Notes: a model not told the origin generated them from the letters alone. A stretch of DNA of 34,153 nucleotides from Flammeovirga pacifica (GCF_000807855.2 NZ_JRYR02000001.1:3824968-3859120), one strand, 5' to 3'; shown: positions 25,017-34,062, numbered from the stretch's first letter. Numbers and translations are program-made.

Positions 25017-28000
25017 TTATTTTACTTGTTCGTAAACAAGTATTTCTGCTTTCAATGGTTTTGAAACATTTCCAGCTTCATCTCTAAATCGAACATAAAC
25101 ATATTTTCTACCTCTGCCACCTAAATCCCATTCCACTTCTTGTGTGTAGGGTATCCACTTTGAGTTTTGAAAATTATTAGAATTGGCTAATTGCATTTCA
25201 ATAGTATCATCAGAAGCATGGGTATGAACAGTTACAACTTGTTCTTCTGTACCAGTAGCTCCGTTATTAATTGAAATATTATATAGAATAGGGTGATCAG
25301 TATCTAATTCAATAATTGAATAAGAAGGAGCAGATTGTTGACCTGCACGATTTCTTACTTTAATATATACTTTAGCTGTACCTGAATGAGGTCTTAGCCT
25401 CCATTTTTTCTCTCTTTGATAAGGTTCCCATGTAGACGGTGATGCAAAACTATAATCATTAGAAATGATCATTTCTGAGCATTCTTTAGCATCAATTTTT
25501 AGTGTTACTTCAGGGTTTCCAGTTAATTTATCTTCACTATTTATTTGTATACTATTGATTTGAGGAGTAGATCGATCTAAGAAAATATGAGATCTTGTTT
25601 CGAAAGATTCATTTCCTGAATAGTCATAAAATTTAGCGTATACTGTTTTTTCACCATCACCTTCTGTTAACAACCAATTTACTCTAGAACGATAATGTGT
25701 CCAATAGCCTTCAGAAAAATCAGGGTTATTAGAGATTACCATGAAATCAGCTCCATGACATATAGGATTTAAGACCACTCTTCTCTCCTCGCTTCGAGTA
25801 TACTCATTTCCTTTATTAATAATTAATTGTTGTTGTGTCGGAGGATCTCTATCCCAAATAATATTCTTCTTTAATATTCTAGTTACATTATCATGGTCAT
25901 CTTTAAACTGAACATAAATAACCTTTCTTCCTTCATTTCCTTTTAGTGCATAATTGTACTTTTCTTGATAAGGAACCCATTCTGCTCCTTGCCAAGTTGG
26001 ATTGTCTGCCACTCTCATAAAATAAGCAGAGTCGGCAATCATTTCCATATTTAAAGCTACTTCTCTTATAAAGTAGAAATTATCAGGAGTAGCAATATTG
26101 GCAGGGATTTCTGGAGTATGGATTTTGACGGCTAAGTTTTGAGGAGCAGTAGCATCAAAATAAAGTTTTTTGGAAATAGGTTCAGAAATATTACCTGTAA
26201 AGTCTTTAAATCTGATATATAGTTTTCTATAACCCACAGGGCCTCCTTTAACACTCATACCATAGTAAAAGGGAGTTTCTATATAGGGTTTCCATGAAGC
26301 GGTATAAAAAGAAGAATCTTCGGTGATCTGCATTGCTACAGCTTCATCCGCTTTAACCTTAACTATGTAATCTTTGGTGTAGTAAATTCTTGACTCTGTA
26401 GGAAGGACCTTTAACTCTAAAGTTGGATTTTGAGGAGGTGTAATATCCCACATAATCTGATCATTAACTACAACAGATTCGGTATTAGTTTTGGTTTTAA
26501 ATTTTGCGTAGATTTTTTTAACTCCATCAGGCTTTTTTAAGTAATATTGAATTCTTTTTTCGTAATCTATCCATTCGGCATCACTAAAATCTTCTAGTGA
26601 ACTGATCTTCATTTTGGTTGCATTTAAGCAGTATAAGAATAGATTAACTCTACCGTCGTTTCTAGAATTGTATTCTTGATTTTCATCAATTACAATCATA
26701 GGAGTTAGTGCACTAATCTCTTGATATATTTCTTTTTCAAAAACTTCCGAAAGGTTATTTGCTCTATCTTTAAATTGTACTAAGATCTTTTTAGTTCCTC
26801 CTTCACTTCCTAGAAATAAAGATAAAGGTCGAGGATCGTATTCCCTCCAATGTGCTTTTTCGAAATTTTCTTCTAAACCTATTTTCATTAATAGTGCACC
26901 ATCAGCAGATACTCTCATCTTAACAGATTTGTCATTTGTCTTAGTTATTCCTCCTTGGAAATAGATTTGACCTTTAGTTGGAGGATCCTTATCAAAATTA
27001 ATTTCTGCTTTTACAGGGTCCGATTGGTTTCTTGCCTTATCTCTATAAGAAACCCACACTTCTCTTGTTCCCGTTGGTCCTTCTTGAAGTTCCCATACTT
27101 TATTTTTAGCATAGAACTCCCAATCTCCCGCTGTATCAAAATCTTTATCATTAGCGATGCGCATTTCATAGGCATCAGTAGCTCTTAGTTGAAGTGTTAC
27201 GTAAGTTGATTTGGTGAATTCGTCACCATTATTTATAGAAATACGTGGGTTTATTGGTGGTTTTGTATCTACGTAAATTCTTGTTGATATGGTTTTAGAT
27301 TCGTTACCTGCTTTGTCTCTGAAACGAACGAATACTTTTTTGAAACCTTCGAAGATATCTTCTTCCATTTCCCATTCATCCAAGTAGTCGCTATATCGTC
27401 TCCATTTATGTCCATAGAAGTTCATGCTGTTACTAATTTTCATGTATTCAGCACCTTTTGCTTCTAGTTCTAAACTAACTATTTTGTTATGTTGATTTAC
27501 ATATTTGATATCGTTTTTTTTGTCGTAAACAGCAAAATCTGGAACAATATCAAGAAACTTGGGTTCGGGAGCTTTAGAGTCTAACTTTATATAATCGGTA
27601 TAGATTTTAGTTTCGTTTCCTGCATTGTCTTTAAACTTTACATGAATCTTCTTCAAACCATCTCCAGAAGTAAGCATCCAAGAGTGAATATGTTTTCTAA
27701 AGGGAATCCAATCATCATTACTAAATACACCAGAATTACTGATGTTCATGAAGGTAGCTTCCTTACATTTAAAATCTATTTCTACTCTTCTGTTTCTTGT
27801 ATAATTACCTCTTGAGAAATTTACTCTACCAGCAAACGGAGGTTTAGTATCTAGGATGGTATAGGCTACAAAAACATCTGTTTCTCGTCCGTTAGCAAGA
27901 AGAAATTTTAAAAATATTTCTTTTTCTCCATCACCATCATTTAGTTTCCAAAAATAATGTCTTTGATAGTTTACCCATTCAGCATCATAAAAATCATAAT

Positions 28001-28172
28001 CATTACTGATCGTCATTTTTATGGCATCAGGAATATTGATAGCCAACTGCACTTCTCGAGTGTTGATAAGGTCACCATTTTTGATGCTCACACCAAACTG
28101 TCCAAATACATTAGTAAATGAAAAACAAAAGAATAGTATATATATTGTTTGGAAAATTCTTCTCATACTCAA
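25017..28172 (-). CDS. Exported protein of about eleven tandem Ig-like repeats (1051 aa)
   Basis: A cleavable signal peptide (to about residue 24, TNVFG-Q) is followed by about eleven divergent repeats averaging 93 aa that fill the rest of the protein. Each repeat runs: a basic or Asn/Gly start (NNGDEFT), a strand with A-x-x-M-x-I-S-N (KMTISNDYDF, FMNISNSGVF, MIISNDYSF), W-x-x-Y or F (AEWVNY, DDWIPF, SKWIPY), a Trp strand (HSWMLTSGDG), K-K-I-Y-V-K-F-K-D-x-A-G-N-x-S and a linker ending DTKPP, DSKAP or DRDPP. This is an all-beta Ig/FN3-like pattern often seen in adhesins or cell-wall scaffolds. There is no T9SS sorting domain, anchor or catalytic domain. Role and final location are unknown. Confidence 0.85.
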   Translation of the reverse strand: MSMRRIFQTIYILFFCFSFTNVFGQFGVSIKNGDLINTREVQLAINIPDAIKMTISNDYDFYDAEWVNYQRHYFWKLNDGDGEKEIFLKFLLANGRETDVFVAYTILDTKPPFAGRVNFSRGNYTRNRRVEIDFKCKEATFMNISNSGVFSNDDWIPFRKHIHSWMLTSGDGLKKIHVKFKDNAGNETKIYTDYIKLDSKAPEPKFLDIVPDFAVYDKKNDIKYVNQHNKIVSLELEAKGAEYMKISNSMNFYGHKWRRYSDYLDEWEMEEDIFEGFKKVFVRFRDKAGNESKTISTRIYVDTKPPINPRISINNGDEFTKSTYVTLQLRATDAYEMRIANDKDFDTAGDWEFYAKNKVWELQEGPTGTREVWVSYRDKARNQSDPVKAEINFDKDPPTKGQIYFQGGITKTNDKSVKMRVSADGALLMKIGLEENFEKAHWREYDPRPLSLFLGSEGGTKKILVQFKDRANNLSEVFEKEIYQEISALTPMIVIDENQEYNSRNDGRVNLFLYCLNATKMKISSLEDFSDAEWIDYEKRIQYYLKKPDGVKKIYAKFKTKTNTESVVVNDQIMWDITPPQNPTLELKVLPTESRIYYTKDYIVKVKADEAVAMQITEDSSFYTASWKPYIETPFYYGMSVKGGPVGYRKLYIRFKDFTGNISEPISKKLYFDATAPQNLAVKIHTPEIPANIATPDNFYFIREVALNMEMIADSAYFMRVADNPTWQGAEWVPYQEKYNYALKGNEGRKVIYVQFKDDHDNVTRILKKNIIWDRDPPTQQQLIINKGNEYTRSEERRVVLNPICHGADFMVISNNPDFSEGYWTHYRSRVNWLLTEGDGEKTVYAKFYDYSGNESFETRSHIFLDRSTPQINSIQINSEDKLTGNPEVTLKIDAKECSEMIISNDYSFASPSTWEPYQREKKWRLRPHSGTAKVYIKVRNRAGQQSAPSYSIIELDTDHPILYNISINNGATGTEEQVVTVHTHASDDTIEMQLANSNNFQNSKWIPYTQEVEWDLGGRGRKYVYVRFRDEAGNVSKPLKAEILVYEQVK

Positions 28173-28274
28173 TAGAACATTTTGCAGGTATACTACAAAT
28201 ATTGGGCAAATACGTTATTTAGTAAGAAGGTTTCATCAATTGTAGTGTAAACGCGATAAGTTTTTGACGATTAA

Positions 28275-28312
28275 AATAAAAAATCACGAATATTTTAAAA
28301 TATTCGTGATTT
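28275..28312 (-). terminator. Terminator after the DUF5723-type gene
   Basis: A perfect 32-bp palindrome (two 16-bp arms, AAATCACGAATATTTT and its complement, 28281-28312) lies 32 bp beyond the stop at 28344. On the minus strand a T-rich stretch follows. It separates the outer-membrane protein gene from the repeat-protein gene. Confidence 0.8.
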
Positions 28313-28343
28313 GTCATAATTGATAAATTAAAGTATCAATTTA

Positions 28344-29900
28344 TTAAATCTTAAACCTTAAGAAACCACCTGCAATAGAGATTGTACTACTATCTTTTGA
28401 TCTTGCGAAATAAGAGAGTACATCATGAGTAGAAACACCGGCTTCATATTTACCTTTTCTAGAGAAATAGGTAATTCCAAGAGGGAAGTTAAAAACTTCA
28501 TTGTTTCCTCCGTAATTAAATCCAGTTGAAAAAGAAAAACTCTTGAAAGGTCTAAAATCACCTCCTATAGCATAGAAAGGGTTTTCTAAATTTCCAGAAG
28601 CATCATTTTGTGGTAGAATAACATCTACACCAACATGTATTAAACGGAAGAATTCGTAACTAGCCCCAAATCGTAAAACAGTGGGTAGATCTATAGTTTC
28701 TGAAACGGTTTTTGGACTCCAATCTAATGGTGAATTAGTACCTGCAAATTGGAAGGCACTTTGATCACTAATTAAGATATTATAGTTATCAAGACCTTGG
28801 CCATTAATATTACCAAGTACACCATCATTAATGGAATAGACTTCACCATTCCAAGTCATTTTACCAAAATTAGAAATTGCGGCACTTAATTTTAAATTTC
28901 TTTTTATTACGAAAGTAAGACCGAAGTCTAATCCCCAACCATGTCCTGCTGGTTTGGGTAATAATGCTTTTTGAGTTAATGAACGATTATCTGGAGATGG
29001 AGCATTTTCTAAAAATGCTTGTGCATCTGGAGAAGCTGAATTTAAAACATCTTGTGCATCAACAAATGATGAAGAAAAAACAGGGCTTTTCCAAGTACCA
29101 TTATTATCAACTTCGAAATCAAGTACTAATAGTCCTTGAAGATATTTTGCTCCTAAACCAGCATAAATAGATAGATCGTAAGTTTCTAACAACTGAGCAC
29201 CATAAGCAAAATTGTATTCTCTAACCCAAGTAGATTTTGTTTTTGTACCAGCTAAAAGCTCACTATACGTTTTAGCTTCACTTAGATCTTCAAAGAATCC
29301 ACCTCTTACTTGTTGTTTTTGTTCATTTGTTAATTCTCCTTGTCCTGTATGTCTTGGATTGTCGATAATATCGCCATTGGCCATTTCAAGTTTTGGAAAA
29401 TAACTTGAAGTAGCGCCAAAAAACATTACTTCTGCAGCAAAAGAATTTGTTTTAACTCTTGTATGAATGTTATCTCTAATACTAATTGCTATACCACCCC
29501 ATTTTTTAGGAAGTTGCATACTGGCACCAAAAAGCATAACACTAGCATCTACAGTAGTCACCTTACCACTAAATTTATCCACTGCTCTTTGTTTTTCATC
29601 TAAATTAAATTTAGTGGATTTATAATCTGTGATAGCTCCTAATAACTCATTAGTGTTAATGGCTTCTGAAGAGAAGATAAAATTGGATTCTAATAATCCG
29701 AATGTGAATTTAGGATCACGGTAATTTTTTTTAATACCTAGGTTAGCTGGGTTGATACCAATTGTTTGGTAATCTGTGACAAAGGTTGTCCCGACTCCGC
29801 CACGTCCAGTGACAGAATAAACACTTCCTTCCATTTGTGCAATGGATATATTAGGTAGCCCGAAAATTATAGCAAAAAGTAGAAATCTAGTAAGTTTCAT
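28344..29900 (-). CDS. Outer-membrane beta-barrel protein, DUF5723-type
   Basis: From the Met at 29900 the 518-aa protein opens with a clean signal peptide (MKLTRFLLFAIIFGLPNISIAQ, cut before Q22). An upstream Met at 29933 would add 11 residues and lies inside an inverted repeat, so it is not chosen. The N-terminal TIGINPANLG motif, frequent aromatic-ended strands (YNFAYGAQLL, HGWGLDFGLTFV, SFSFSTGFNYGG) and the final strand IAGGFLRFKI mark an outer-membrane barrel. The family resembles the DUF5723 proteins of Bacteroidota; this is by eye. Substrate or partner unknown. It is transcribed before the repeat-protein gene on the same strand, but a palindromic terminator lies between. Confidence 0.75.
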   Translation of the reverse strand: MKLTRFLLFAIIFGLPNISIAQMEGSVYSVTGRGGVGTTFVTDYQTIGINPANLGIKKNYRDPKFTFGLLESNFIFSSEAINTNELLGAITDYKSTKFNLDEKQRAVDKFSGKVTTVDASVMLFGASMQLPKKWGGIAISIRDNIHTRVKTNSFAAEVMFFGATSSYFPKLEMANGDIIDNPRHTGQGELTNEQKQQVRGGFFEDLSEAKTYSELLAGTKTKSTWVREYNFAYGAQLLETYDLSIYAGLGAKYLQGLLVLDFEVDNNGTWKSPVFSSSFVDAQDVLNSASPDAQAFLENAPSPDNRSLTQKALLPKPAGHGWGLDFGLTFVIKRNLKLSAAISNFGKMTWNGEVYSINDGVLGNINGQGLDNYNILISDQSAFQFAGTNSPLDWSPKTVSETIDLPTVLRFGASYEFFRLIHVGVDVILPQNDASGNLENPFYAIGGDFRPFKSFSFSTGFNYGGNNEVFNFPLGITYFSRKGKYEAGVSTHDVLSYFARSKDSSTISIAGGFLRFKI

Positions 29901-29923
29901 ATCAGCCTGAAGATAGTTTATGG

Positions 29924-29976
29924 TTCTTAACACGAGTCAGCATAGTATAAGCATATTCTTGTTTGTGTGTTAAGAA
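29924..29976 (-). promoter_or_regulatory. Inverted repeat upstream of the DUF5723-type gene
   Basis: TTCTTAACAC (29924-29933) and GTGTTAAGAA (29967-29976) are perfect 10-bp inverted arms 33 bp apart, in the promoter region of the gene starting at 29900. They could be two half-sites or facing operators. No consensus promoter was found between them. Confidence 0.35.
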
Positions 29977-30159
29977 TTGTAAATATAACAAAACATGTGA
30001 TCATTTTTTCGAGATGTGGTAAAAATTATAGAAAAAGTATCTTTTGCATGAATTATTAAATGTTTTTTATTTATTTTTCTACTAACTTTATTAGTTACAT
30101 TGATTCACTCTAGGTATCACCCAAAAGGTTTACCATTAATATTAATTATACAATTCCAT

Positions 30160-31821
30160 ATGCGTTTGAAACGAAAGCACATATTTTTGACTTCATTAGT
30201 AGTTTTACCTCTATTGTTTTTCTCTTTTACGAGTGAGAAATTAGGTAATCACTATTTCGAGATTGCAAAGAACATGAAGATTTTTGCTCAACTTTATCAA
30301 GAAGTCAATACTTATTATGTCGATGATGTTAATCCATCAGAATTAATGACTACAGGTATTGAAGCAATGCTTGCTACCTTAGATCCTTACACTAATTATA
30401 TCCCAGAAGATAGAATTGAGGATTACAGAACGATGACCACCGGTGAATATGGAGGTTTGGGTGTTGTAGTGGGAAATAGAAATGGAGACATTACTATCAT
30501 TCTACCAAACGAAGGCTATCCAGCTTATGAAGCAGGATTGCAAATTGGTGATGTAATTATGAAGGTTGATGGTGATGAAATTTCTGGTAAAAATACTGGC
30601 GAAATAAGTAAATACTTAAAAGGTCAAGCTGGAAGTGAAGTGACTCTAACTATAAAACGTTATGGAAATGACCAACCTTTTGATGTGAAGGTGAAAAGAG
30701 AAAAAATCCAAATAAACAATGTTCCTTACTATGGGATGGTAACAGATAATATTGGATTAATTCAACTTTCTGATTTCACAAGAAATGCAAGTAAAGAAGT
30801 GGGTGATGCACTTACTGAATTAAAAGATAGAGGTGCTTCTAAAGTGATCATAGATTTAAGAGGAAATCCAGGTGGACTTTTAAATGAAGCTGTTAGTATT
30901 GTTAACCTATTTGTTCCTAAAGGTTCTGATGTAGTTTATACCAAAGGACGCATCGAAGATTGGAATAAAACTTATAAAGCAATGAATCCTCCTCTTGATA
31001 CAGAAATTCCAATAGCTGTATTAATTAATGGTGGGTCAGCATCTGCTGCAGAAATTGTATCGGGTTCAATCCAAGATTATGATAGAGGAGTGTTGTTAGG
31101 TTCTAGATCTTTTGGTAAAGGTTTAGTACAAGCAACAAGACCTTTAGACTACAACTCAAGACTAAAAGTTACAGTAGCTAAATATTATATCCCTTCGGGA
31201 AGATGTATACAAGAAATAGACTACAGTCACAGAAATAAAGATGGAGAAGCAATTGTTGTAGCCGATTCTTTAAGAGAACAGTTTAAAACAGCTAACGGCA
31301 GACCTGTTTTAGACGGTGGTGGTGTAGCTCCAGATATAAAAGTGAAGCCATTTAACTTTGCTCAAATTTCTGTGTCTTTAATTCTTAAAGGATTGATCTT
31401 CGATTATGCAACAAAATTCCATCACGAGAATGAAAAAATTGTAGCAGCAAGAGATTTTAAATTGTCTGATGAGCAATTCAATGATTTTGTTGAATGGATA
31501 AAAGATAAAGACTATGGTTACCAAACGAAAGTAGAGGTAACGATGGAAGAGCTTGAGAAAAGTGCTAAAGAAGATAAGTACTATGATGATATTATTGATG
31601 AAATTGAAAACTTGAAAAAGAAAGTTTATCATAATAAAGAATCTGATGTAATTAAGTTCAAAGATGAAATCAAAGATGTGTTAGAAGCAGAAATCTGTAA
31701 GAGATACTACTTGGAAGCAGGTGAGATAGAGTCGACATTTACTGCTGATCTAGATGTGATTGAAGCAGTTGAGGTGCTGAATGATGATGCTAGATATCAA
31801 AAAATATTATCAGGGAATTAA
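30160..31821 (+). CDS. C-terminal processing peptidase, S41 family (CtpA-type)
   Basis: From the ATG at 30160 the 553-aa product begins MRLKRKHIFLTSLVVLPLLFFSF, a good signal or anchor. The frame is open to a TTG at 30100, but that extension would mask the signal. The S41 N-terminal helical region (VNTYYVDDVNPSELMTTGI, TLDPYTNYI) is followed by a PDZ domain (GLGVVVGN..AGLQIGDVIMKVDG). The protease core has LRGNPGG, GGSASAAEI with the nucleophilic Ser and SFGKGLVQ with the catalytic Lys. A long helical tail of about 150 residues follows. It processes C-termini of envelope proteins in the periplasm. A near-consensus -7 element (TATCTTTTG, 30038-30046) is upstream. Monocistronic with a terminator. 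Confidence 0.95.
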   Translation: MRLKRKHIFLTSLVVLPLLFFSFTSEKLGNHYFEIAKNMKIFAQLYQEVNTYYVDDVNPSELMTTGIEAMLATLDPYTNYIPEDRIEDYRTMTTGEYGGLGVVVGNRNGDITIILPNEGYPAYEAGLQIGDVIMKVDGDEISGKNTGEISKYLKGQAGSEVTLTIKRYGNDQPFDVKVKREKIQINNVPYYGMVTDNIGLIQLSDFTRNASKEVGDALTELKDRGASKVIIDLRGNPGGLLNEAVSIVNLFVPKGSDVVYTKGRIEDWNKTYKAMNPPLDTEIPIAVLINGGSASAAEIVSGSIQDYDRGVLLGSRSFGKGLVQATRPLDYNSRLKVTVAKYYIPSGRCIQEIDYSHRNKDGEAIVVADSLREQFKTANGRPVLDGGGVAPDIKVKPFNFAQISVSLILKGLIFDYATKFHHENEKIVAARDFKLSDEQFNDFVEWIKDKDYGYQTKVEVTMEELEKSAKEDKYYDDIIDEIENLKKKVYHNKESDVIKFKDEIKDVLEAEICKRYYLEAGEIESTFTADLDVIEAVEVLNDDARYQKILSGN

Positions 31822-31853
31822 TTTTTAAAGTGATAAAATCTAATTTTCGATAT

Positions 31854-31885
31854 AAAAGGTTACCTTAATGGTAGCCTTTTATTTT
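31854..31885 (+). terminator. Intrinsic terminator after the S41 protease gene
   Basis: AAAAGGTTACC (31854-31864) pairs with GGTAGCCTTTT (31870-31880) with one G-T pair and a 5-nt loop, then a T-rich tail. Confidence 0.85.
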
Positions 31886-31890
31886 ATATA

Positions 31891-31933
31891 AATAAAACGA
31901 TTACTATTAATAGTTTTATTAAATCTAAATTTG
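31891..31933 (+). promoter_or_regulatory. Dyads and -7 box in front of the MscS gene
   Basis: AATAAAAC (31891-31898) and GTTTTATT (31913-31920) are inverted. The perfect palindrome ACTATTAATAGT (31903-31914) lies between them, overlapping the right arm by two bases. TAAATTTG (31926-31933) fits TAnnTTTG exactly, but no TTG sits 19 bp upstream. It would give a nearly leaderless mscS transcript. Confidence 0.3.
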
Positions 31934-31943
31934 CTAATCAACT

Positions 31944-32849
31944 ATGGAAGAATTAAGTGAGAATAGTTTTTTTGAGTTAATCGTAGAGATTTTTACTTAC
32001 CCTTTTCATATTGGAGGAAAAGAATTTACTCCACTATCAATAATTACCATTCTTTTTGCTTTTGTATTGGTATTTGTACTTTCAAGCAAACTGAAGAAAA
32101 TGTTAGTGAATAGGGTTTTACCCAAATATGGGTTAGATGAATCTGTAAGCTATAATATTGGAACAATTTCTAGGTATTTCTTCGTTTCAATTGGTTGTAT
32201 CATCATCTTTCAATCATCCGGTATCAATCTAAGTTCATTATCAGTATTGATTGGTGCTTTAGGTGTTGGTATTGGTTTTGGTTTACAAACTATTGCTGAT
32301 AACTTTATTTCAGGTGTTATTATCTTATTTGAGCAGCCAATTAAAGTTGGTGATATGATTGAAATAGGAGATACGCGAGGAAAAGTAGTAGAAATTAACT
32401 CAAGATCATCAACTATTCTTACTAATGATAACATTACAGTTATTGTTCCTAACTCTCAGTTTATATCCAATAATGTGATCAATTGGTCTCATAATGAAAA
32501 GAGAGTTCGCTTGAGAATACCAATTGGTGTTTCTTATAATGAAGATCCTAATGAGGTAAAAAGAATAACCTTAGAAGTAATTAATCATATAGATGGGATA
32601 ATGAAAAGTCCTGCTCCAGATTTAATGTTCGTCGAATGGGGCGATAATTCAATTAATTTCACATTAAATGTTTGGACAGTTAAGTATTATTCTCAACCTG
32701 GACATTTGAAAAGTATGATATACTATAAGCTTTTTGAGCGTTTTAAGCATGAAGGTATTTCTATTCCTTTCCCTCAAAGAGATTTGAATATAGGGTCCGG
32801 ATGGGAAAACATTCAATTCAAAAAACCAGAAGAAGTAAGGGAGAATTAA
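31944..32849 (+). CDS. MscS-type mechanosensitive ion channel
   Basis: The 301-aa protein has three predicted transmembrane helices at about residues 30-50, 72-92 and 96-130. The last is the pore helix with the Gly/Ala pattern SVLIGALGVGIGFGLQTIADNFISG. The MscS beta domain follows (IKVGDMIEIGDTRGKVVEINSRSSTILTNDN, VPNSQFISN), then the alpha/beta C-terminal domain. It opens under membrane tension to release osmolytes after hypo-osmotic shock. Length is close to E. coli MscS (286 aa). The stop codon is inside a palindromic terminator. Confidence 0.95.
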   Translation: MEELSENSFFELIVEIFTYPFHIGGKEFTPLSIITILFAFVLVFVLSSKLKKMLVNRVLPKYGLDESVSYNIGTISRYFFVSIGCIIIFQSSGINLSSLSVLIGALGVGIGFGLQTIADNFISGVIILFEQPIKVGDMIEIGDTRGKVVEINSRSSTILTNDNITVIVPNSQFISNNVINWSHNEKRVRLRIPIGVSYNEDPNEVKRITLEVINHIDGIMKSPAPDLMFVEWGDNSINFTLNVWTVKYYSQPGHLKSMIYYKLFERFKHEGISIPFPQRDLNIGSGWENIQFKKPEEVREN

Positions 32850-32863
32850 TTCTCCCTTTTTTT
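32837..32863 (+). terminator. Terminator overlapping the mscS stop codon
   Basis: A perfect 22-bp palindrome (two 11-bp arms, AAGGGAGAATT and its complement, 32837-32858) contains the TAA stop (32847-32849) and is followed by a T run. The converging lipoprotein gene ends at 32862, so the two transcription units are packed with 12 bp between stop codons. Confidence 0.85.
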
Positions 32864-33548
32864 ATTTTATTCTTTCTATGGTGAAGGTCGCTACCGAAGG
32901 GGTTACCATTTCACCATTTCCTAAAGGAGCGTTTGTTATTTGACTAATTACTTCTTGTGGAGTTGTTGGTGTGTTAGGGGAAGTGAATGTAGTGCCACTA
33001 TCCGTTCCAGCATCAAGGTGCATAGGTTGTATTGTAATAGATTCTACCCACTCTTCGTCATCATATAAATTAAATTTATTAATAGTTACATACCAATCAG
33101 GACTAGGAGCAATCATTGAAAATAAAGAGAGGTATGGAAAGTTTTTATTGACTTCGATTTCAAAAATGATATTATCAGACCCAGTAGAAAGACCGCTTTC
33201 ACTTATTAATAAATTGGCATTACCTTTTTCTATAATATCATTTATTTCATTCGTTAACGGAGTTTTACCACCTGTTTCTGCCATCACTTTGATACCCTCT
33301 GAGGCTATATCTCCAGTAGTTACTATAGAAGTATCTATAGAATGGGTCATTCCTATAACTCCTGAAAAATGGGAGTTTGAAGGATAATCTGTAGGGTGTG
33401 AAGAAGTAGACCAAGTACCCTGAAAGGTAATTCTATAGGTAGCTATTTCTGATACTTCTGGTAAGTTTGTCGGGGGCGTTTCTTCTTTATCTGAATTACA
33501 ACTAAAAAGAAATACAGAAGCCAATATAAGTAGTGTGAGGTTTTTCAT
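32862..33548 (-). CDS. Spondin_N-domain-like lipoprotein (228 aa)
   Basis: The signal MKNLTLLILASVFLFSC has the lipid-anchored Cys at 17. The mature domain shows the landmarks of the Spondin_N family: an opening strand with YRITFQGTWSTSSHPTDYP and SHFSGVIGMTHS, the central SMIAPSPDWYVTINKFNLYD, and DAGTDSGTTFTSPN near the end. In animals the domain is part of extracellular-matrix proteins. Bacterial copies are exported and mostly uncharacterised, so a calcium- or matrix-binding role is only a possibility. The gene is divergent from the 65-aa lipoprotein gene at 33865 and converges closely on mscS. Confidence 0.83.
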   Translation of the reverse strand: MKNLTLLILASVFLFSCNSDKEETPPTNLPEVSEIATYRITFQGTWSTSSHPTDYPSNSHFSGVIGMTHSIDTSIVTTGDIASEGIKVMAETGGKTPLTNEINDIIEKGNANLLISESGLSTGSDNIIFEIEVNKNFPYLSLFSMIAPSPDWYVTINKFNLYDDEEWVESITIQPMHLDAGTDSGTTFTSPNTPTTPQEVISQITNAPLGNGEMVTPSVATFTIERIK

Positions 33549-33864
33549 AATGATCGTATTTAAATTTTGTACAATATAAACTATAGGGGAATTCTAGAAT
33601 GTGAAGAGCATCACATAAATGAAAAGAGTTTAGACTTAAGTGAATAGGCTAATAATAAAAATAATGAAAACAGATGGCTTTAAACTATAAGTGTATGTAA
33701 ATGTGTTGTTTATCACTTTAATTGTTTTGTGAGTACATGATTTAAGTTCCCTTTTTATGTGATTAAATGTTAATTACACGTCCCTTTTTTTAACAAGAAC
33801 GTTAATTATTTCATGTATTTTAATTTTACTTAACATTTAAAGGTAGAACAAATCTTAACTTATC
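33549..33864. promoter_or_regulatory. Divergent spacer with a palindrome framed by direct repeats
   Basis: This 316-bp region separates two lipoprotein genes. No ORF is supported. GTGATTAA-ATG-TTAATTAC (33759-33777) is a dyad with one mismatch. It is framed by two TCCCTTTTT direct repeats (33748-33756 and 33781-33789, 33 bp apart). The block lies about 75-117 bp upstream of the gene at 33865. It may be a regulator site. No perfect TAnnTTTG box was found. Confidence 0.35.
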
Positions 33865-34062
33865 ATGAAAAAAACAATTTTAATTATTGCCTCTTCGGCG
33901 CTTATCTTATCAATGGTTTCTTGTAGTAAAAACAATGATCCAGAACCAGCAAATCAAAAGCCAAAAGTTGAAAGTCTAGCAGTCGTAGCTCAAGCAGGAG
34001 AAGATTCAACAAAAACAAATCCTCAAGTACAAACAGCTGAAACGACTACTGATAAAGAGTAA
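33865..34062 (+). CDS. Very small lipoprotein (65 aa)
   Basis: The peptide has a clear lipoprotein signal with Cys 20 (ILSMVSC). The tail of about 45 residues is Pro-, Gln-, Thr- and Lys-rich with low complexity (NNDPEPANQKP, TKTNPQVQTAETTTDKE). It is probably disordered, and no domain is possible at this size. It could be an envelope linker, a lysis-type or stress lipoprotein; nothing in sequence decides. The next gene begins 74 bp downstream on the same strand. Confidence 0.75.
   Translation: MKKTILIIASSALILSMVSCSKNNDPEPANQKPKVESLAVVAQAGEDSTKTNPQVQTAETTTDKE

Noticed and set aside
4645-30128. The 13-mer ATCACCCAAAAGG occurs at 4645-4657 and 30116-30128, each about 30-40 bp before a chosen start codon
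   Set aside because: One shared 13-mer without flanking similarity or dyad symmetry is plausible by chance, and no function follows from it.
30100-30159. TTG start of the S41 protease frame
   Set aside because: The added residues precede a well-formed signal sequence that begins at the ATG at 30160.
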